Assembly: GCA_945901025.1 (NCBI GenBank)
Contig: CAMDJW010000002.1
Coordinates: 124,001-188,000 of the forward strand
DNA length: 64,000 bases
Direction: 5' to 3'
From: Spirosoma fluviale
Lineage (GTDB): Bacteria > Bacteroidota > Bacteroidia > Cytophagales > Spirosomataceae
The notes beneath the pieces were generated by a model. It did no database searches. It was not told the origin of the DNA and worked only from the letters and a program-made list of their open reading frames with translations. Numbering within the stretch: position 1 is the first letter of the stretch; the number at the start of each line of letters is the position of its first letter. Shown piece after piece: positions 46,543-55,020 of this stretch. Position numbers and translations under genes: made by a program.

Positions 46543-46815
46543 CTAGCAAAATAAGGGAATAAGAATTGAAATTAGGATTAAAAGCAAAAAAAGTTTTGTT
46601 CTAATCTTGCTAATGATTTGCTCCGGACAGGATAATTGACATTTAGATTTTAGGTTTTCTTTCAGGGACGATTCTAATTCATAGCCCTTCTGACAAGGCA
46701 TACATAGATCCTTGTTGGCAAAAAATTCTTCTTTTTCAGCTACGCTTGCTTCCCCATCCAAAATCTTTTGGATCAATTGCATACAATCCTGATGGTGCTC
46801 ACAGCTCCTTTTCAT
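46543..46815 (-). CDS. Small anti-sigma-factor-like membrane protein
   Basis: This 90-residue protein has a cysteine- and histidine-rich start (SCEHHQDCMQLIQKILDGEASVAEKEEFF), a CxxC pair (Cys38, Cys41) and a C-terminal membrane helix (LFLLLILISILIPLF). It resembles the zinc-binding anti-sigma domain family, but the expected His three residues before the CxxC is Asn34, so zinc binding may use the first-half His/Cys. It lies downstream of the ECF sigma factor with a 73-bp gap, the classic position for a regulator of that sigma. Confidence 0.7.
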   Translation of the reverse strand: MKRSCEHHQDCMQLIQKILDGEASVAEKEEFFANKDLCMPCQKGYELESSLKENLKSKCQLSCPEQIISKIRTKLFLLLILISILIPLFC

Positions 46816-46888
46816 TTTATTTCAACTTAATTCAGTTTTTTTAACACCTCATTTGAAATATTAGTTCCCAGGATTTAATGACACGTTG

Positions 46889-47482
46889 TCAGTTATACCC
46901 CTTCGTTTTAGCATAATTTACTAATTTGGTTTTAAGCAAAGCCCTAGCGCGATGCAAACGTGATCTGACTGTACCGATGGGTATATCCAAAATTTTTGCC
47001 ATCTCTTCGTAACTAAACTCCTCCAAGTCACATAAAATAATAATCATCCGAAAATCAACTGGGAGAGATTGGAGTGCGGCGGTGATTTCGTCACCCAACA
47101 TATCATTAACTGTTTCAGCTTGTAAATCAGCATAGTATGCGGGTTCCGCGGCTTCATCTTCCCCAGAAATTGACTGTTCTACCCATTCAAATTCTACTTT
47201 AGAAGGGCCTCTCGATTTTTTTCGATAATCATTAATAAAATTATTTTTCAAAATCCTGAATAGCCAGGCTTTCGCGTAAGTGCCTGGTTCAAAAGAATTT
47301 ATAAAACGATATGCTTTTAAACAAGTATCCTGAACTAAGTCTTGAGCATCATCTTCGTCGGCGGTCAACTTAAGTGCGAAATTATACATGGCATCCATGT
47401 GCGGCATGAATTCTTTTTCAAAAACACCCCTTGCATTACCTAAAGAATAAATTTTGTCTTTTACCTCGACTTCCATTAGCAT
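46889..47482 (-). CDS. ECF sigma-70 family RNA polymerase sigma factor
   Basis: This 197-residue sigma factor has region 2 (FALKLTADEDDAQDLVQDTCLKAYRF and AWLFRILKNNFINDYRKKSRG) and region 4 (LPVDFRMIIILCDLEEFSYEEMAKILDIPIGTVRSRLHRARALLK). Starts at 47482 or 47476 are both possible. It follows the mre genes (73-bp gap) and precedes an anti-sigma-like gene. A perfect palindrome lies 7 bp upstream of the start codon and is a likely regulatory site. Confidence 0.92.
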   Translation of the reverse strand: MLMEVEVKDKIYSLGNARGVFEKEFMPHMDAMYNFALKLTADEDDAQDLVQDTCLKAYRFINSFEPGTYAKAWLFRILKNNFINDYRKKSRGPSKVEFEWVEQSISGEDEAAEPAYYADLQAETVNDMLGDEITAALQSLPVDFRMIIILCDLEEFSYEEMAKILDIPIGTVRSRLHRARALLKTKLVNYAKTKGYN

Positions 47483-47489
47483 GAATTTA

Positions 47490-47506
47490 TTCGTAAAATT
47501 TACGAA
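47490..47506. promoter_or_regulatory. Perfect 17-bp palindrome upstream of the ECF sigma gene
   Basis: TTCGTAAAATTTACGAA (47490-47506) is an 8+1+8 inverted repeat between mreD and the sigma gene, 7 bp before the sigma start codon. It could be an operator, or an mRNA hairpin that masks the ribosome-binding region. It has no T tract, so it is not a terminator. A near-match -7 element (TAGTTTCG) overlaps its upstream side on the minus strand. Confidence 0.5.
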
Positions 47507-47555
47507 ACTACCCTAATTGCAATTATGAAGCCAAAAATCTACGTGACAAAAAGAC

Positions 47556-48065
47556 CTAGTTTTTTTGATTGAATAATTCAAGCATTCCGAAAACCAATGT
47601 ACCTAAAATGGCACTGGCGAAAGCTCTAAGTAGACTGTACATGAATAAAGTAGCATCGGCAGATTCTACTAGAAATAAAATCAGGTGATGCGAGAGAAGC
47701 ATCACAAAAATGTAGGGAAAAAACCATAAAGCTTTCATTTCACTCAATGATACACTTGATCGCTCGTCATAGCCATTCACCGGAGTCAGCACCTTAAAGA
47801 ATACAGGTCTTAAAAATGCGATAAATACGGTGGCTAATGAATGTATTCCATGCGTATTATAGAATATATCCACGATCCAGCCTATAAAGAAACCGCCAAT
47901 CATTAAATAAAATAATGGAGTATGAATAGGTGCTTTTATTATAATCCAAAGGTAAATAAAACAAAAAGCCACATTCGCTAACGCCACATCACGTAAGATA
48001 AAAACCTGAGTGACGAGGCTAAAAAAAACAATAAAAATCCATTTGATTTGAAATGAACTACCCAT
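47556..48065 (-). CDS. mreD: Rod shape-determining protein MreD
   Basis: This 169-residue protein has about five membrane helices, e.g. WIFIVFFSLVTQVFILRDVAL and FYLMIGGFFIGWIVDIFYNTHGIHSLATVFIAFLRP. The GxxxGxxxDxxY-like pattern supports MreD. It is one base away from mreC. No PBP2 or RodA gene follows, unlike many mre operons. Confidence 0.88.
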   Translation of the reverse strand: MGSSFQIKWIFIVFFSLVTQVFILRDVALANVAFCFIYLWIIIKAPIHTPLFYLMIGGFFIGWIVDIFYNTHGIHSLATVFIAFLRPVFFKVLTPVNGYDERSSVSLSEMKALWFFPYIFVMLLSHHLILFLVESADATLFMYSLLRAFASAILGTLVFGMLELFNQKN

Positions 48066-48066
48066 A

Positions 48067-48906
48067 TTATTCAGGCTTAGGTTTTATGGTTTCCAACTTT
48101 AATTGTTGGTCCAACAGATGATTCTTGATCACATACACATACTTTAGCGTCGAGAAATTGGTTAACAACATTACTTTAATATTGTGAAAAGTTTCATCTT
48201 TTTCGAGACCTACTTTTGCTACAATGCCAATAGGAATATTAGGAGGAAACACCACATTGTAATCAGAAGTTACAATGGTATCACCCTTCAGCACCTTTTT
48301 ATATTTGGAAACATCCATCATTTCTACCACTTCTGTTTGAATACCAGGCCATTTAATGTACCCTAATTCACCAGTAGATTTAATTTTTGCCGAAACATTA
48401 TTTTCTATGTGCAATACTGAAACCACTAAAGATAAATTTGACGTACAAGACATGACCTTCCCAACCACGCCATTAGACGAGATTACCGCCATTCCCGGCT
48501 TTATTCCATCCACTAAGCCTTTGTCAATGGTCAAATAATTCTGTGACATTTGAGTGCTTTGATCGATTACCTTACTCGCCAACGGAGCATATCGATTTAA
48601 CATGGCAGAACTAACAAAATAAGGAACTTTGCTTTCTGGCTGCTTTATGGCATTTAATTTGAAAATCTCTTGCCTTAATCGTGTATTTTCTAAAGCAAGC
48701 TCCTGGTTAACTTCACCCAAATGATGATAGGTTTTTATATCGCGACTTGTAGCTAATAAGGAAGCAGCCCAGCGATTTGTGGTATTCAAATAAATGACAT
48801 GTTGAAAATCATCGTATTTGAAAATAGACCAAACATTGATCAACTCCAATAGAACAAACAAAAGAAGGATCCTTTGCCGAATTAGGAATTGAAACAATTG
48901 ATTCAT
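48067..48906 (-). CDS. mreC: Rod shape-determining protein MreC
   Basis: This 279-residue periplasmic scaffold has an N-terminal membrane helix (RILLLFVLLELINVWSIF), a short coiled coil (HHLGEVNQELALENTRLRQEIFKL) and the MreC beta domain (YLTIDKGLVDGIKPGMAVISSNGVVGKV and KSTGELGYIKWPG). It links MreB filaments to the peptidoglycan synthases. It lies 27 bp after mreB. Confidence 0.95.
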   Translation of the reverse strand: MNQLFQFLIRQRILLLFVLLELINVWSIFKYDDFQHVIYLNTTNRWAASLLATSRDIKTYHHLGEVNQELALENTRLRQEIFKLNAIKQPESKVPYFVSSAMLNRYAPLASKVIDQSTQMSQNYLTIDKGLVDGIKPGMAVISSNGVVGKVMSCTSNLSLVVSVLHIENNVSAKIKSTGELGYIKWPGIQTEVVEMMDVSKYKKVLKGDTIVTSDYNVVFPPNIPIGIVAKVGLEKDETFHNIKVMLLTNFSTLKYVYVIKNHLLDQQLKLETIKPKPE

Positions 48907-48933
48907 GCCAAAGAAAAAATTAAAAGGAAGAAA

Positions 48934-49959
48934 TTAAGTAATTAAAATCGCTCTATACTTATCAAGATTTTTTAGAATTTCTCCTGTACCTCGTACAACG
49001 GCCTTTAATGGATCATCCGCCACATGTACTTTCAGTTGGGTTTTCTTCTCAATTCTTTTATCTAAACCATGCAACATGGCACCTCCACCAGCTAAATGAA
49101 TTCCATTATGAAAAATATCACCCGATAATTCGGCAGGAGCTCTTTGTAAAGTTTCCATAATGGCTACTTCAATCTTCGTGATTGAACTATCCAACGCATA
49201 AGCTATTTCAGAATAATTGATTAAAATCTCCTTTGGTATACCGGTCATTTGATCACGACCCCTAATCTCAAAATCGGGAGGTGCATTTTCTAATTCTGGT
49301 AATGCCGCTCCCACCTGAATTTTAATCTGCTCAGCGGACCTTTCTCCAATAACTAATTTATGCTCACGCAATAAATAATCTTTTATATCTCTAGTAAATT
49401 CATCTCCAGCGATACGAATTGAGTTTTCAACAACAATTCCACTCAATGAAATAATGGCAACTTCCGTGGTACCTCCACCTATATCTACCACAAGAGATCC
49501 ATTGGGTTGTTCAATATCAATTCCTATTCCAATCGCAGCTGCAATTGGCTCATGAACCATATAAACCTCACGCGCTCCAGCATGCTCCGCTGAATCCTTT
49601 ACAGCTCTTTTTTCCACCTCTGTAATCCCAGAAGGAATACAAATAACCATCCGTAAAGCTGGAGAAAAAAACGAATTCCCCTTATCCATCATCTTAATCA
49701 ATCCGCGCATCATTAATTCAGCCGCCGTAAAATCTGCAATAACACCATCCTTCAAAGGCCGAATCGTTTTAATATTGTCATTGGTTTTTTCATGCATCAT
49801 CATGGCTTGTCTACCCACAGCCAACACTTTATTTGTGTTTCTGTCTAATGCAATAATAGATGGTTCATCTACCACCACCTGATCCTTGTGAATGATTAAG
49901 GTATTTGCAGTACCTAAGTCAAGCGCGATATCTTTAGTAAGAAAATTAAATAATCCCAT
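48934..49959 (-). CDS. mreB: Rod shape-determining actin MreB
   Basis: This 341-residue actin-like ATPase shows IALDLGTANTLIIH (phosphate 1), KPL/KDGVIADFTAAELMMRG, VVDIGGGTTEVAIISLSG (phosphate 2) and GIHLAGGGAMLHGLDKRIEKK (adenosine site). It directs cell elongation, so the organism is probably rod-shaped. It heads the mreBCD run. Confidence 0.98.
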   Translation of the reverse strand: MGLFNFLTKDIALDLGTANTLIIHKDQVVVDEPSIIALDRNTNKVLAVGRQAMMMHEKTNDNIKTIRPLKDGVIADFTAAELMMRGLIKMMDKGNSFFSPALRMVICIPSGITEVEKRAVKDSAEHAGAREVYMVHEPIAAAIGIGIDIEQPNGSLVVDIGGGTTEVAIISLSGIVVENSIRIAGDEFTRDIKDYLLREHKLVIGERSAEQIKIQVGAALPELENAPPDFEIRGRDQMTGIPKEILINYSEIAYALDSSITKIEVAIMETLQRAPAELSGDIFHNGIHLAGGGAMLHGLDKRIEKKTQLKVHVADDPLKAVVRGTGEILKNLDKYRAILIT

Positions 49960-50281
49960 GATTTAGTATAATTATTGGATTTAAGCTGGATTGTAAATCC
50001 ACAAGCATCAAATTTACGGATAAATTATGAGCTAATTATTTATTTTAATTTAAAAATATAGGCATCCTAAAAATAATTATAAAAACACTAGGCACTCTCT
50101 TTTTGGAATTTTACAGAACCGAAAAAGCGCACTTATAGGTATATTACAATAAAAGTGGCCAAAATATATTGAAAAAAAAGACTATTTTTTTTCGAAATAA
50201 TTTGGATTTATTCACTGATTTATTAGTTTTGTCCAAGTTAAATTAAGAAAATCGTAATAATCGACGATAAAACATACGAAA
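49960..50281. other. Divergent intergenic region between mreB and the AraC-type gene
   Basis: These 322 bases hold no ORF I would support. A TAAATTTG -7-like element for mreB lies on the minus strand (complement of 50009-50016) without a good -33. A full promoter for the AraC-type gene is at 50201-50231. The middle (about 50030-50200) is very AT-rich with no clear hairpin or operator. Confidence 0.6.
50201..50231 (+). promoter_or_regulatory. Promoter of the AraC-type regulator
   Basis: TTTG (50201-50204), a 19-base spacer and TAGTTTTG (50224-50231) match the consensus perfectly. The leader is about 43 nt and contains ATCGT...ACGAT, a weak inverted repeat. Confidence 0.78.
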
Positions 50282-51208
50282 ATGGAAGATTATAATAAGA
50301 TTATTGAGTCCTTAGGAGTAAAATTTATCAAGGCTAGAAACATTAGAATATTACAACCTATCCGAATAAAAAATTATTATGATGTTGAAAACTCGCTCTT
50401 GATATTGTACAAAGGTGAAGTTTCGTTTGGCGAGGAAGAAACCCAAGTAGAAGAGGGTGATATGCTTTTTATTCCAGGTGGCAAAATGGTCAGCGTTACT
50501 TATGGTAATGCAGAAAAACCTAAGGCGGTAAATAATGAGGAGTTCATGACACATCGTGAGCTTTACTTCGACCAAAATAATGATTCAAGCGCTATTGGTA
50601 GACTTGAAAATTCATTTGGAATGGTTGCTTTTGAGGCGAAGGTTTTTGATTCAGTGAATTTCTTTACATCTCTAGATATCCCTCCATTTTTAATTAAGAA
50701 AGATGAGAAGTTGGCTCAGACCATCAAAGAAATTCTCCTGGAGGATATGTCGGATGAGATTGGGAAAGGGAGGATTATCAAAATCAAAACGGAAGAAATT
50801 GTCATTGAAGTTATTCGTTATATCATTCAAAATAGATTGTTTGTTGAGCAACTAGCCACCAACAGCACCTATTTCAAAGATCCAAGATTAATTGACATTT
50901 TCGCTTACATCAAGGATCATATCGGTGGAGATTTGTCAAATAAAGTATTAGCCAATGTGGCCAACGTATCTGAAGATTATGTAGGACAATATTTCAAAAT
51001 GTTAACCGGAATTAATCCTCAGGACTACATTGAATATCAAAGAATGGAAGCTGCCGTGGGACTTTTACGTACCACTAAAAAATCCATTCGTGCCATAGGT
51101 TCTGAAGTAGGATATAAAGACACCGCTTATTTCTGTAGAAGATTTAAGATGATGTTTGGTATCCCTGCAGGCAAAATGAGACGCCGTGAATCATTGATGA
51201 ATATTTAA
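50282..51208 (+). CDS. AraC-family transcriptional regulator with cupin-like N-terminus
   Basis: In this 308-residue protein the N-terminal half contains a cupin-like stretch (LLILYKGEVSFGEEETQVEEGDMLFIPGGKMV), suggesting effector sensing. The C-terminal half has both AraC helix-turn-helix motifs (LANVANVSEDYVGQYFKMLTG and IGSEVGYKDTAYFCRRFKMMFG). The effector and targets are unknown. It is a single-gene unit with its own strong promoter and shared terminator, so it may act on distant genes. Confidence 0.92.
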   Translation: MEDYNKIIESLGVKFIKARNIRILQPIRIKNYYDVENSLLILYKGEVSFGEEETQVEEGDMLFIPGGKMVSVTYGNAEKPKAVNNEEFMTHRELYFDQNNDSSAIGRLENSFGMVAFEAKVFDSVNFFTSLDIPPFLIKKDEKLAQTIKEILLEDMSDEIGKGRIIKIKTEEIVIEVIRYIIQNRLFVEQLATNSTYFKDPRLIDIFAYIKDHIGGDLSNKVLANVANVSEDYVGQYFKMLTGINPQDYIEYQRMEAAVGLLRTTKKSIRAIGSEVGYKDTAYFCRRFKMMFGIPAGKMRRRESLMNI

Positions 51209-51226
51209 ATTCAATCACGTAAGCAT

Positions 51227-51258
51227 AAAAAAAGGCCTGAAATTTCAGGCCTTTTTTT
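51227..51258. terminator. Bidirectional terminator between the AraC-type gene and rluB-like gene
   Basis: AAAAAAAGGCCTGAAA pairs perfectly with TTTCAGGCCTTTTTTT, giving a hairpin that works on both strands. Confidence 0.93.
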
Positions 51259-51260
51259 GT

Positions 51261-52886
51261 TTATAAGAAGTACTTCAGTTTAACGAGTTCTCGTTCCGTT
51301 AAATACCTCCAGTGACCTCTCGGCAAATCTTTTTTAGTCAAACCCGCAAAAGTTGTTCGGTCTAATTTAGTTACCTCATAACCTAAGTGTTCAAATATTC
51401 TTCGAACAATTCGGTTTTTTCCTGAGTGAATTTTAACGCCAATGACGTAACCATCTGGAGTAACTTTTGCCAAATCATCCACTTTGATTTCTCCATCCTC
51501 TAGGGTTAATCCCGCTTTGATTTTTTCGAAATCATCATCGGTCAAAGGCTTGTCTAACTCTGCTTGATAAATTTTTTCAATCTCATGCGACGGATGAGTC
51601 AGTCGATCAGCTAATTCACCATCATTTGACAATAAGATTAAACCTGTCGTATTTCGGTCTAATCTGCCTACTGGATAAATACGCGCATCGCCCGCATTTT
51701 TGACTAATTCCATGACCGTTTTGCGATCATTTGGATCTTCGGTGGTTGTCAAAAAGTCTTTGGGCTTATTCAATAACACATAAACTGGCTTTTCGCGATT
51801 CAATTTGCGATTGCCATATTTTACAATATCCGTGGGAGCTACTTGATAGCCCATTTCAGTGATCACCTTGTTGTTCACTTTAATTTCACCCGCCTCGATC
51901 AATTTATCAGCGTCACGTCGAGAACAAATTCCTGCATTCGCGATATATCTATTTAAGCGAACCTTGTCGCTTTTGCTTTCAGCCTCTCTAATTTTTCTTT
52001 GAATTTTAGCAGGGGCCTTTTCTTTAAAACGATCTAGTTTATATTGTGGCGTATGCGCTGGACTTTCCTCATACCTATTTCTGCTCTTAAAAGTATCTCT
52101 CTTCGAAAACTTGCTCGTAGGTGCTTCTCGAAAATCCTTGGATGAATCATCCGATTTTTCTCTGTCAAATACTCTTTTTGGACGCTCAGTATCGAAACTG
52201 TCAGATTGAAATGGCTTACGCTCGCGGTCTTCTGAAAATTCTCTTTTAGGCCCGTCAAACTCACTGCTTGGTCGGCTTTCTGCATTTAAATCGCCTCCTT
52301 GAAAAGTTCGGTTCGGTCGATCACCTGCATATGGTTTACGCTCCGGATTAAAGGGCTTACGCGCGCGATTACCTGAAAATTCTCTTTTAGGTCCGTCAAA
52401 TTCCCGACGTGGGCGGTTTTCTGAATTTGAATCTCCTCCTTGATAAGGTCTTGACTCTCTATTTCTTTCTCCAGAATTTGGTGTTCTGTCTGATGAGTAT
52501 GGCTTATTATAAGGCTTGCGTTCACGGTCACCTGAAAATTCTCTTTTGGGGCCGTCAAATTCCCGACGAGGTCGGCTTTCTGAATTTGAATCGCCTCCTT
52601 GATAAGGTCTGCTTGGTCGATCCCCAGCGTAAGGTTTACGTTCCGCATTATAAGGCTTGCGCTCACGGTCTCCTGAAAATTCTCTTTTGGGCCCGTCAAA
52701 TGCTCTAGGCTCTGATGAACGAAACTCAGATCTTCCGCCCCGATCGCTCGTTGGCTTAATTCCAGTACTCCGATCTGTAAAATTTTTGGTTGGTTTTCTC
52801 GCTGATGAGCCTACGTTACTTGGACCTGAAAACTTGCGTATGGATTCTGAACGACGTATGTCGTCCTTTTGGATTCTTTTTCTCAT
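51261..52886 (-). CDS. RluB/RsuA-family pseudouridine synthase with repetitive disordered N-terminal region
   Basis: The catalytic part of this 541-residue protein starts near residue 309: an S4 RNA-binding domain (VRLNRYIANAGICSRRDADKLI) then the synthase core with catalytic Asp410 (YPVGRLDRNTTGLILLSNDG). The first ~300 residues are Arg/Lys/Glu/Ser/Pro-rich with four near-copies of a 47 to 53 residue unit (FDGPKREFSGDRERKP...). This region is presumably unfolded and RNA-binding. The enzyme probably modifies 23S rRNA, like RluB. The upstream -7 element is TAACTTTG at 52951-52958 (minus). Confidence 0.9.
   Translation of the reverse strand: MRKRIQKDDIRRSESIRKFSGPSNVGSSARKPTKNFTDRSTGIKPTSDRGGRSEFRSSEPRAFDGPKREFSGDRERKPYNAERKPYAGDRPSRPYQGGDSNSESRPRREFDGPKREFSGDRERKPYNKPYSSDRTPNSGERNRESRPYQGGDSNSENRPRREFDGPKREFSGNRARKPFNPERKPYAGDRPNRTFQGGDLNAESRPSSEFDGPKREFSEDRERKPFQSDSFDTERPKRVFDREKSDDSSKDFREAPTSKFSKRDTFKSRNRYEESPAHTPQYKLDRFKEKAPAKIQRKIREAESKSDKVRLNRYIANAGICSRRDADKLIEAGEIKVNNKVITEMGYQVAPTDIVKYGNRKLNREKPVYVLLNKPKDFLTTTEDPNDRKTVMELVKNAGDARIYPVGRLDRNTTGLILLSNDGELADRLTHPSHEIEKIYQAELDKPLTDDDFEKIKAGLTLEDGEIKVDDLAKVTPDGYVIGVKIHSGKNRIVRRIFEHLGYEVTKLDRTTFAGLTKKDLPRGHWRYLTERELVKLKYFL
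52211..52700. repeat. In-frame tandem repeats in the rluB-like gene
   Basis: Four degenerate copies encode a FDGPKREFS-led unit beginning at residues 63, 110, 163 and 210 (period 47, 53, 47). Units include DRERKPYN, ERKPYAGDRP, YQGGDSNSES and RPRR. DNA identity between copies is high, so copy number could vary between strains. Confidence 0.85.
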
Positions 52887-52950
52887 AAAATGTGCAACAT
52901 CACTGCTGGATTGTATAAGGCGTTGAGCCTTATTATTTTCTAAATTTCTG

Positions 52951-52991
52951 CAAAGTTACATGAAATTAATGAGCATAGCTTATTACATTTG
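52951..52991. promoter_or_regulatory. Divergent -7 elements for the rluB-like gene and the OmpA lipoprotein
   Basis: The minus strand reads TAACTTTG (complement of 52951-52958) for the rluB-like gene and the plus strand TACATTTG (52984-52991) for the lipoprotein. Both match TAnnTTTG; no clear TTG is seen at -33 for either. Confidence 0.4.
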
Positions 52992-53030
52992 AAAGTTCTT
53001 TTAAAATAGATGGTATTTTACAATCCGCAT

Positions 53031-55019
53031 ATGTTCAAAAAATATTCGATTTTGTTCTTATTGGGCGTTTTATTTACTTCATGCCACACGGATAAATTAA
53101 GCAATAAAAAAGCGCTAAAGCATTTTGATAAAGGGGAATATGACCTAACCATTAAGGAATTACTCCCATTGGCTCAAAAAGGTTTCCAGTTGGATCAAAC
53201 TAATTACCTCTTAGGAGAATCTTATCGACTATCGAATCGGATCACACAATCTTTACCCTATTACCAGCAAGCTCAGGCTAAAGGATATGTCGACAAAATG
53301 CTTCCCTATTACATGGCTATTTCAGCTAAATCCATAGGCAATTATGAATTAACAAAAAGCTATTTAAACGAATTTGTTAAGTCAAAACCAAGCCGATTAT
53401 ATCAAATTAAGTCGGAAATTGAATTAGAAAACCTAGGACAAATCCCTGATTTATTAAAAAAACAAAGTCCTGTAACGTTACAAGCGCTCACAGGAAATAC
53501 GTCAAAAACAGAATTTGACGCCAAAAAAATTGGAGACGAATTGATTTTCACTAGTTCCTCTAAACCTGAAATTTACAAAAACAATGGCCTGCCTTTTTTA
53601 GGAATTGTTAAAGCCCCTTTAAAAAATCCTGGAGAAATAGGGAATCAATCCATATTTAGCTCGGCCCTTTTTAAAGAAAATGCGAACGATGGAACTCCCG
53701 CATTTACAAAGGACGGTACTACCGTTGTTTTTGCCAGAGGAAATACGGGGAAAAGCAAAGATCCATCCCCAGATGTGGACTTATATATTTCAAAAAAAAC
53801 AGCTGCTAACTGGTCTGAACCTGAACGTCTCAGCATTTCAGATTCGTTGGCCTGGGACGGAAGTCCCAGTTTTTCTGCTGATGAGAGAACCTTGTATTTT
53901 AGCTCTAACCGTAGAGGAGGAAAGGGGGGCGTTGATTTATACCGAGTACCCATCGATAACTCTGGGAGGTTTGGCCGACCTATCAACTTAGGCTCCACGA
54001 TTAACACACCAGGAGATGAATTATTTCCCTATGTGAGTACCAATGGGAAATTGTACTTCTCATCAGATGGGCATCCGAGCATTGGAGGTTTGGATTTATT
54101 TGTGGCTAGTCGGAATGAAAATGAAATTATTGTGGAGCATTTAGGTGTACCCATCAATTCCATCGGCGACGACTTTGCCATATCATTTTCCGATTCAACC
54201 CAAGGCTATATTAGTTCAAATAGGCCTGGTGGTAAGGGTGATGACGACATCTATTTCTTCAAATCCACTGGCTCTGAAGATCGCTGGTGGACGACTGCGC
54301 CACCGCCCGTCATTGATACCTTAAACAAGAAAATAGTCAATTATTTTGTCCAAGTCAAGGTCGTAGATCCATCCGGAAATTCAATTGACTCCGTTAAAAT
54401 TAATGTCCGTAAAAATGGTCAAACCCTATCCAATGAAAAAACCAATAAAAAGGGCTTGATTGAATTAATCGATTTAGCTGAAAATGACGAACTCATCTTT
54501 AAGTGTGACAAAGAAGACTTTATTACCGTGCGATCCAGCTTCTCCATGGAAGGAAAAACCATTCCTGATGCATTATTGAAAAAGGAAATGACGGATACAA
54601 CTTTCCAAGTAATCATTACGATGGACCGACCAGAGATCGGAAAAGAGATTTCAAAATTGTATGAAATCAATTCCATTTACTATGATTTGGACAAAGCAGA
54701 TATCCGCTCAGATGCCGCAGAAGAGCTAGATAAGATTGTCCAATTCTTATCAGACAATCCACAAATGAATTTGGAGCTAGGTGCCCATACGGATGCCAGG
54801 GCAAGTACCGGGTATAACTTAAAATTATCGCAAAGAAGAGCTGAATCAGCGGTCAAATATATCATTCGCCGGGGAATCGCCACCGACCGAATAAAACCCA
54901 AAGGGTATGGTGAAAGCCAATTGATCAATGAATGTTCAGATGGAGTAGAATGTCCAGAGGAAATGCACCAACAAAATAGACGGACAGAATTTAAAATTAT
55001 CAAAATTAGTACTGAATAA
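53031..55019 (+). CDS. PorE-like OmpA-family lipoprotein with TPR, beta-propeller and CRD domains
   Basis: From 53031 this is a 662-residue lipoprotein (FLLGVLFTSC, acylated Cys18). Domains in order: TPR-like (about 20-140), PD40/WD40-type propeller (FTSSSKPEIYK, FTKDGTTVVFARG, FSADERTLYFSSNRRGG, YVSTNGKLYFSSDG), a carboxypeptidase-regulatory beta domain (about 435-530), and a C-terminal OmpA peptidoglycan-binding domain (IYYDLDKADIRSDAAEELDKI, LGAHTDARA, LSQRRAESAVKYI). This is the domain order of T9SS PorE (PG1058), but many Bacteroidota proteins share it, so the call is family-level. Confidence 0.82.
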   Translation: MFKKYSILFLLGVLFTSCHTDKLSNKKALKHFDKGEYDLTIKELLPLAQKGFQLDQTNYLLGESYRLSNRITQSLPYYQQAQAKGYVDKMLPYYMAISAKSIGNYELTKSYLNEFVKSKPSRLYQIKSEIELENLGQIPDLLKKQSPVTLQALTGNTSKTEFDAKKIGDELIFTSSSKPEIYKNNGLPFLGIVKAPLKNPGEIGNQSIFSSALFKENANDGTPAFTKDGTTVVFARGNTGKSKDPSPDVDLYISKKTAANWSEPERLSISDSLAWDGSPSFSADERTLYFSSNRRGGKGGVDLYRVPIDNSGRFGRPINLGSTINTPGDELFPYVSTNGKLYFSSDGHPSIGGLDLFVASRNENEIIVEHLGVPINSIGDDFAISFSDSTQGYISSNRPGGKGDDDIYFFKSTGSEDRWWTTAPPPVIDTLNKKIVNYFVQVKVVDPSGNSIDSVKINVRKNGQTLSNEKTNKKGLIELIDLAENDELIFKCDKEDFITVRSSFSMEGKTIPDALLKKEMTDTTFQVIITMDRPEIGKEISKLYEINSIYYDLDKADIRSDAAEELDKIVQFLSDNPQMNLELGAHTDARASTGYNLKLSQRRAESAVKYIIRRGIATDRIKPKGYGESQLINECSDGVECPEEMHQQNRRTEFKIIKISTE

Positions 55020-55020
55020 A

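Noticed and set aside
52211-52700. Regularly repeated DNA, considered as a CRISPR-like array
   Set aside because: The repeats are in frame, degenerate and of period about 141-159 bp, and they encode a repetitive protein segment with no spacer structure.
52409-52708. Plus-strand open frame over the rluB-like repeats
   Set aside because: It is the antisense of a repetitive, strongly supported coding sequence; its openness follows from the biased codons of the real gene.
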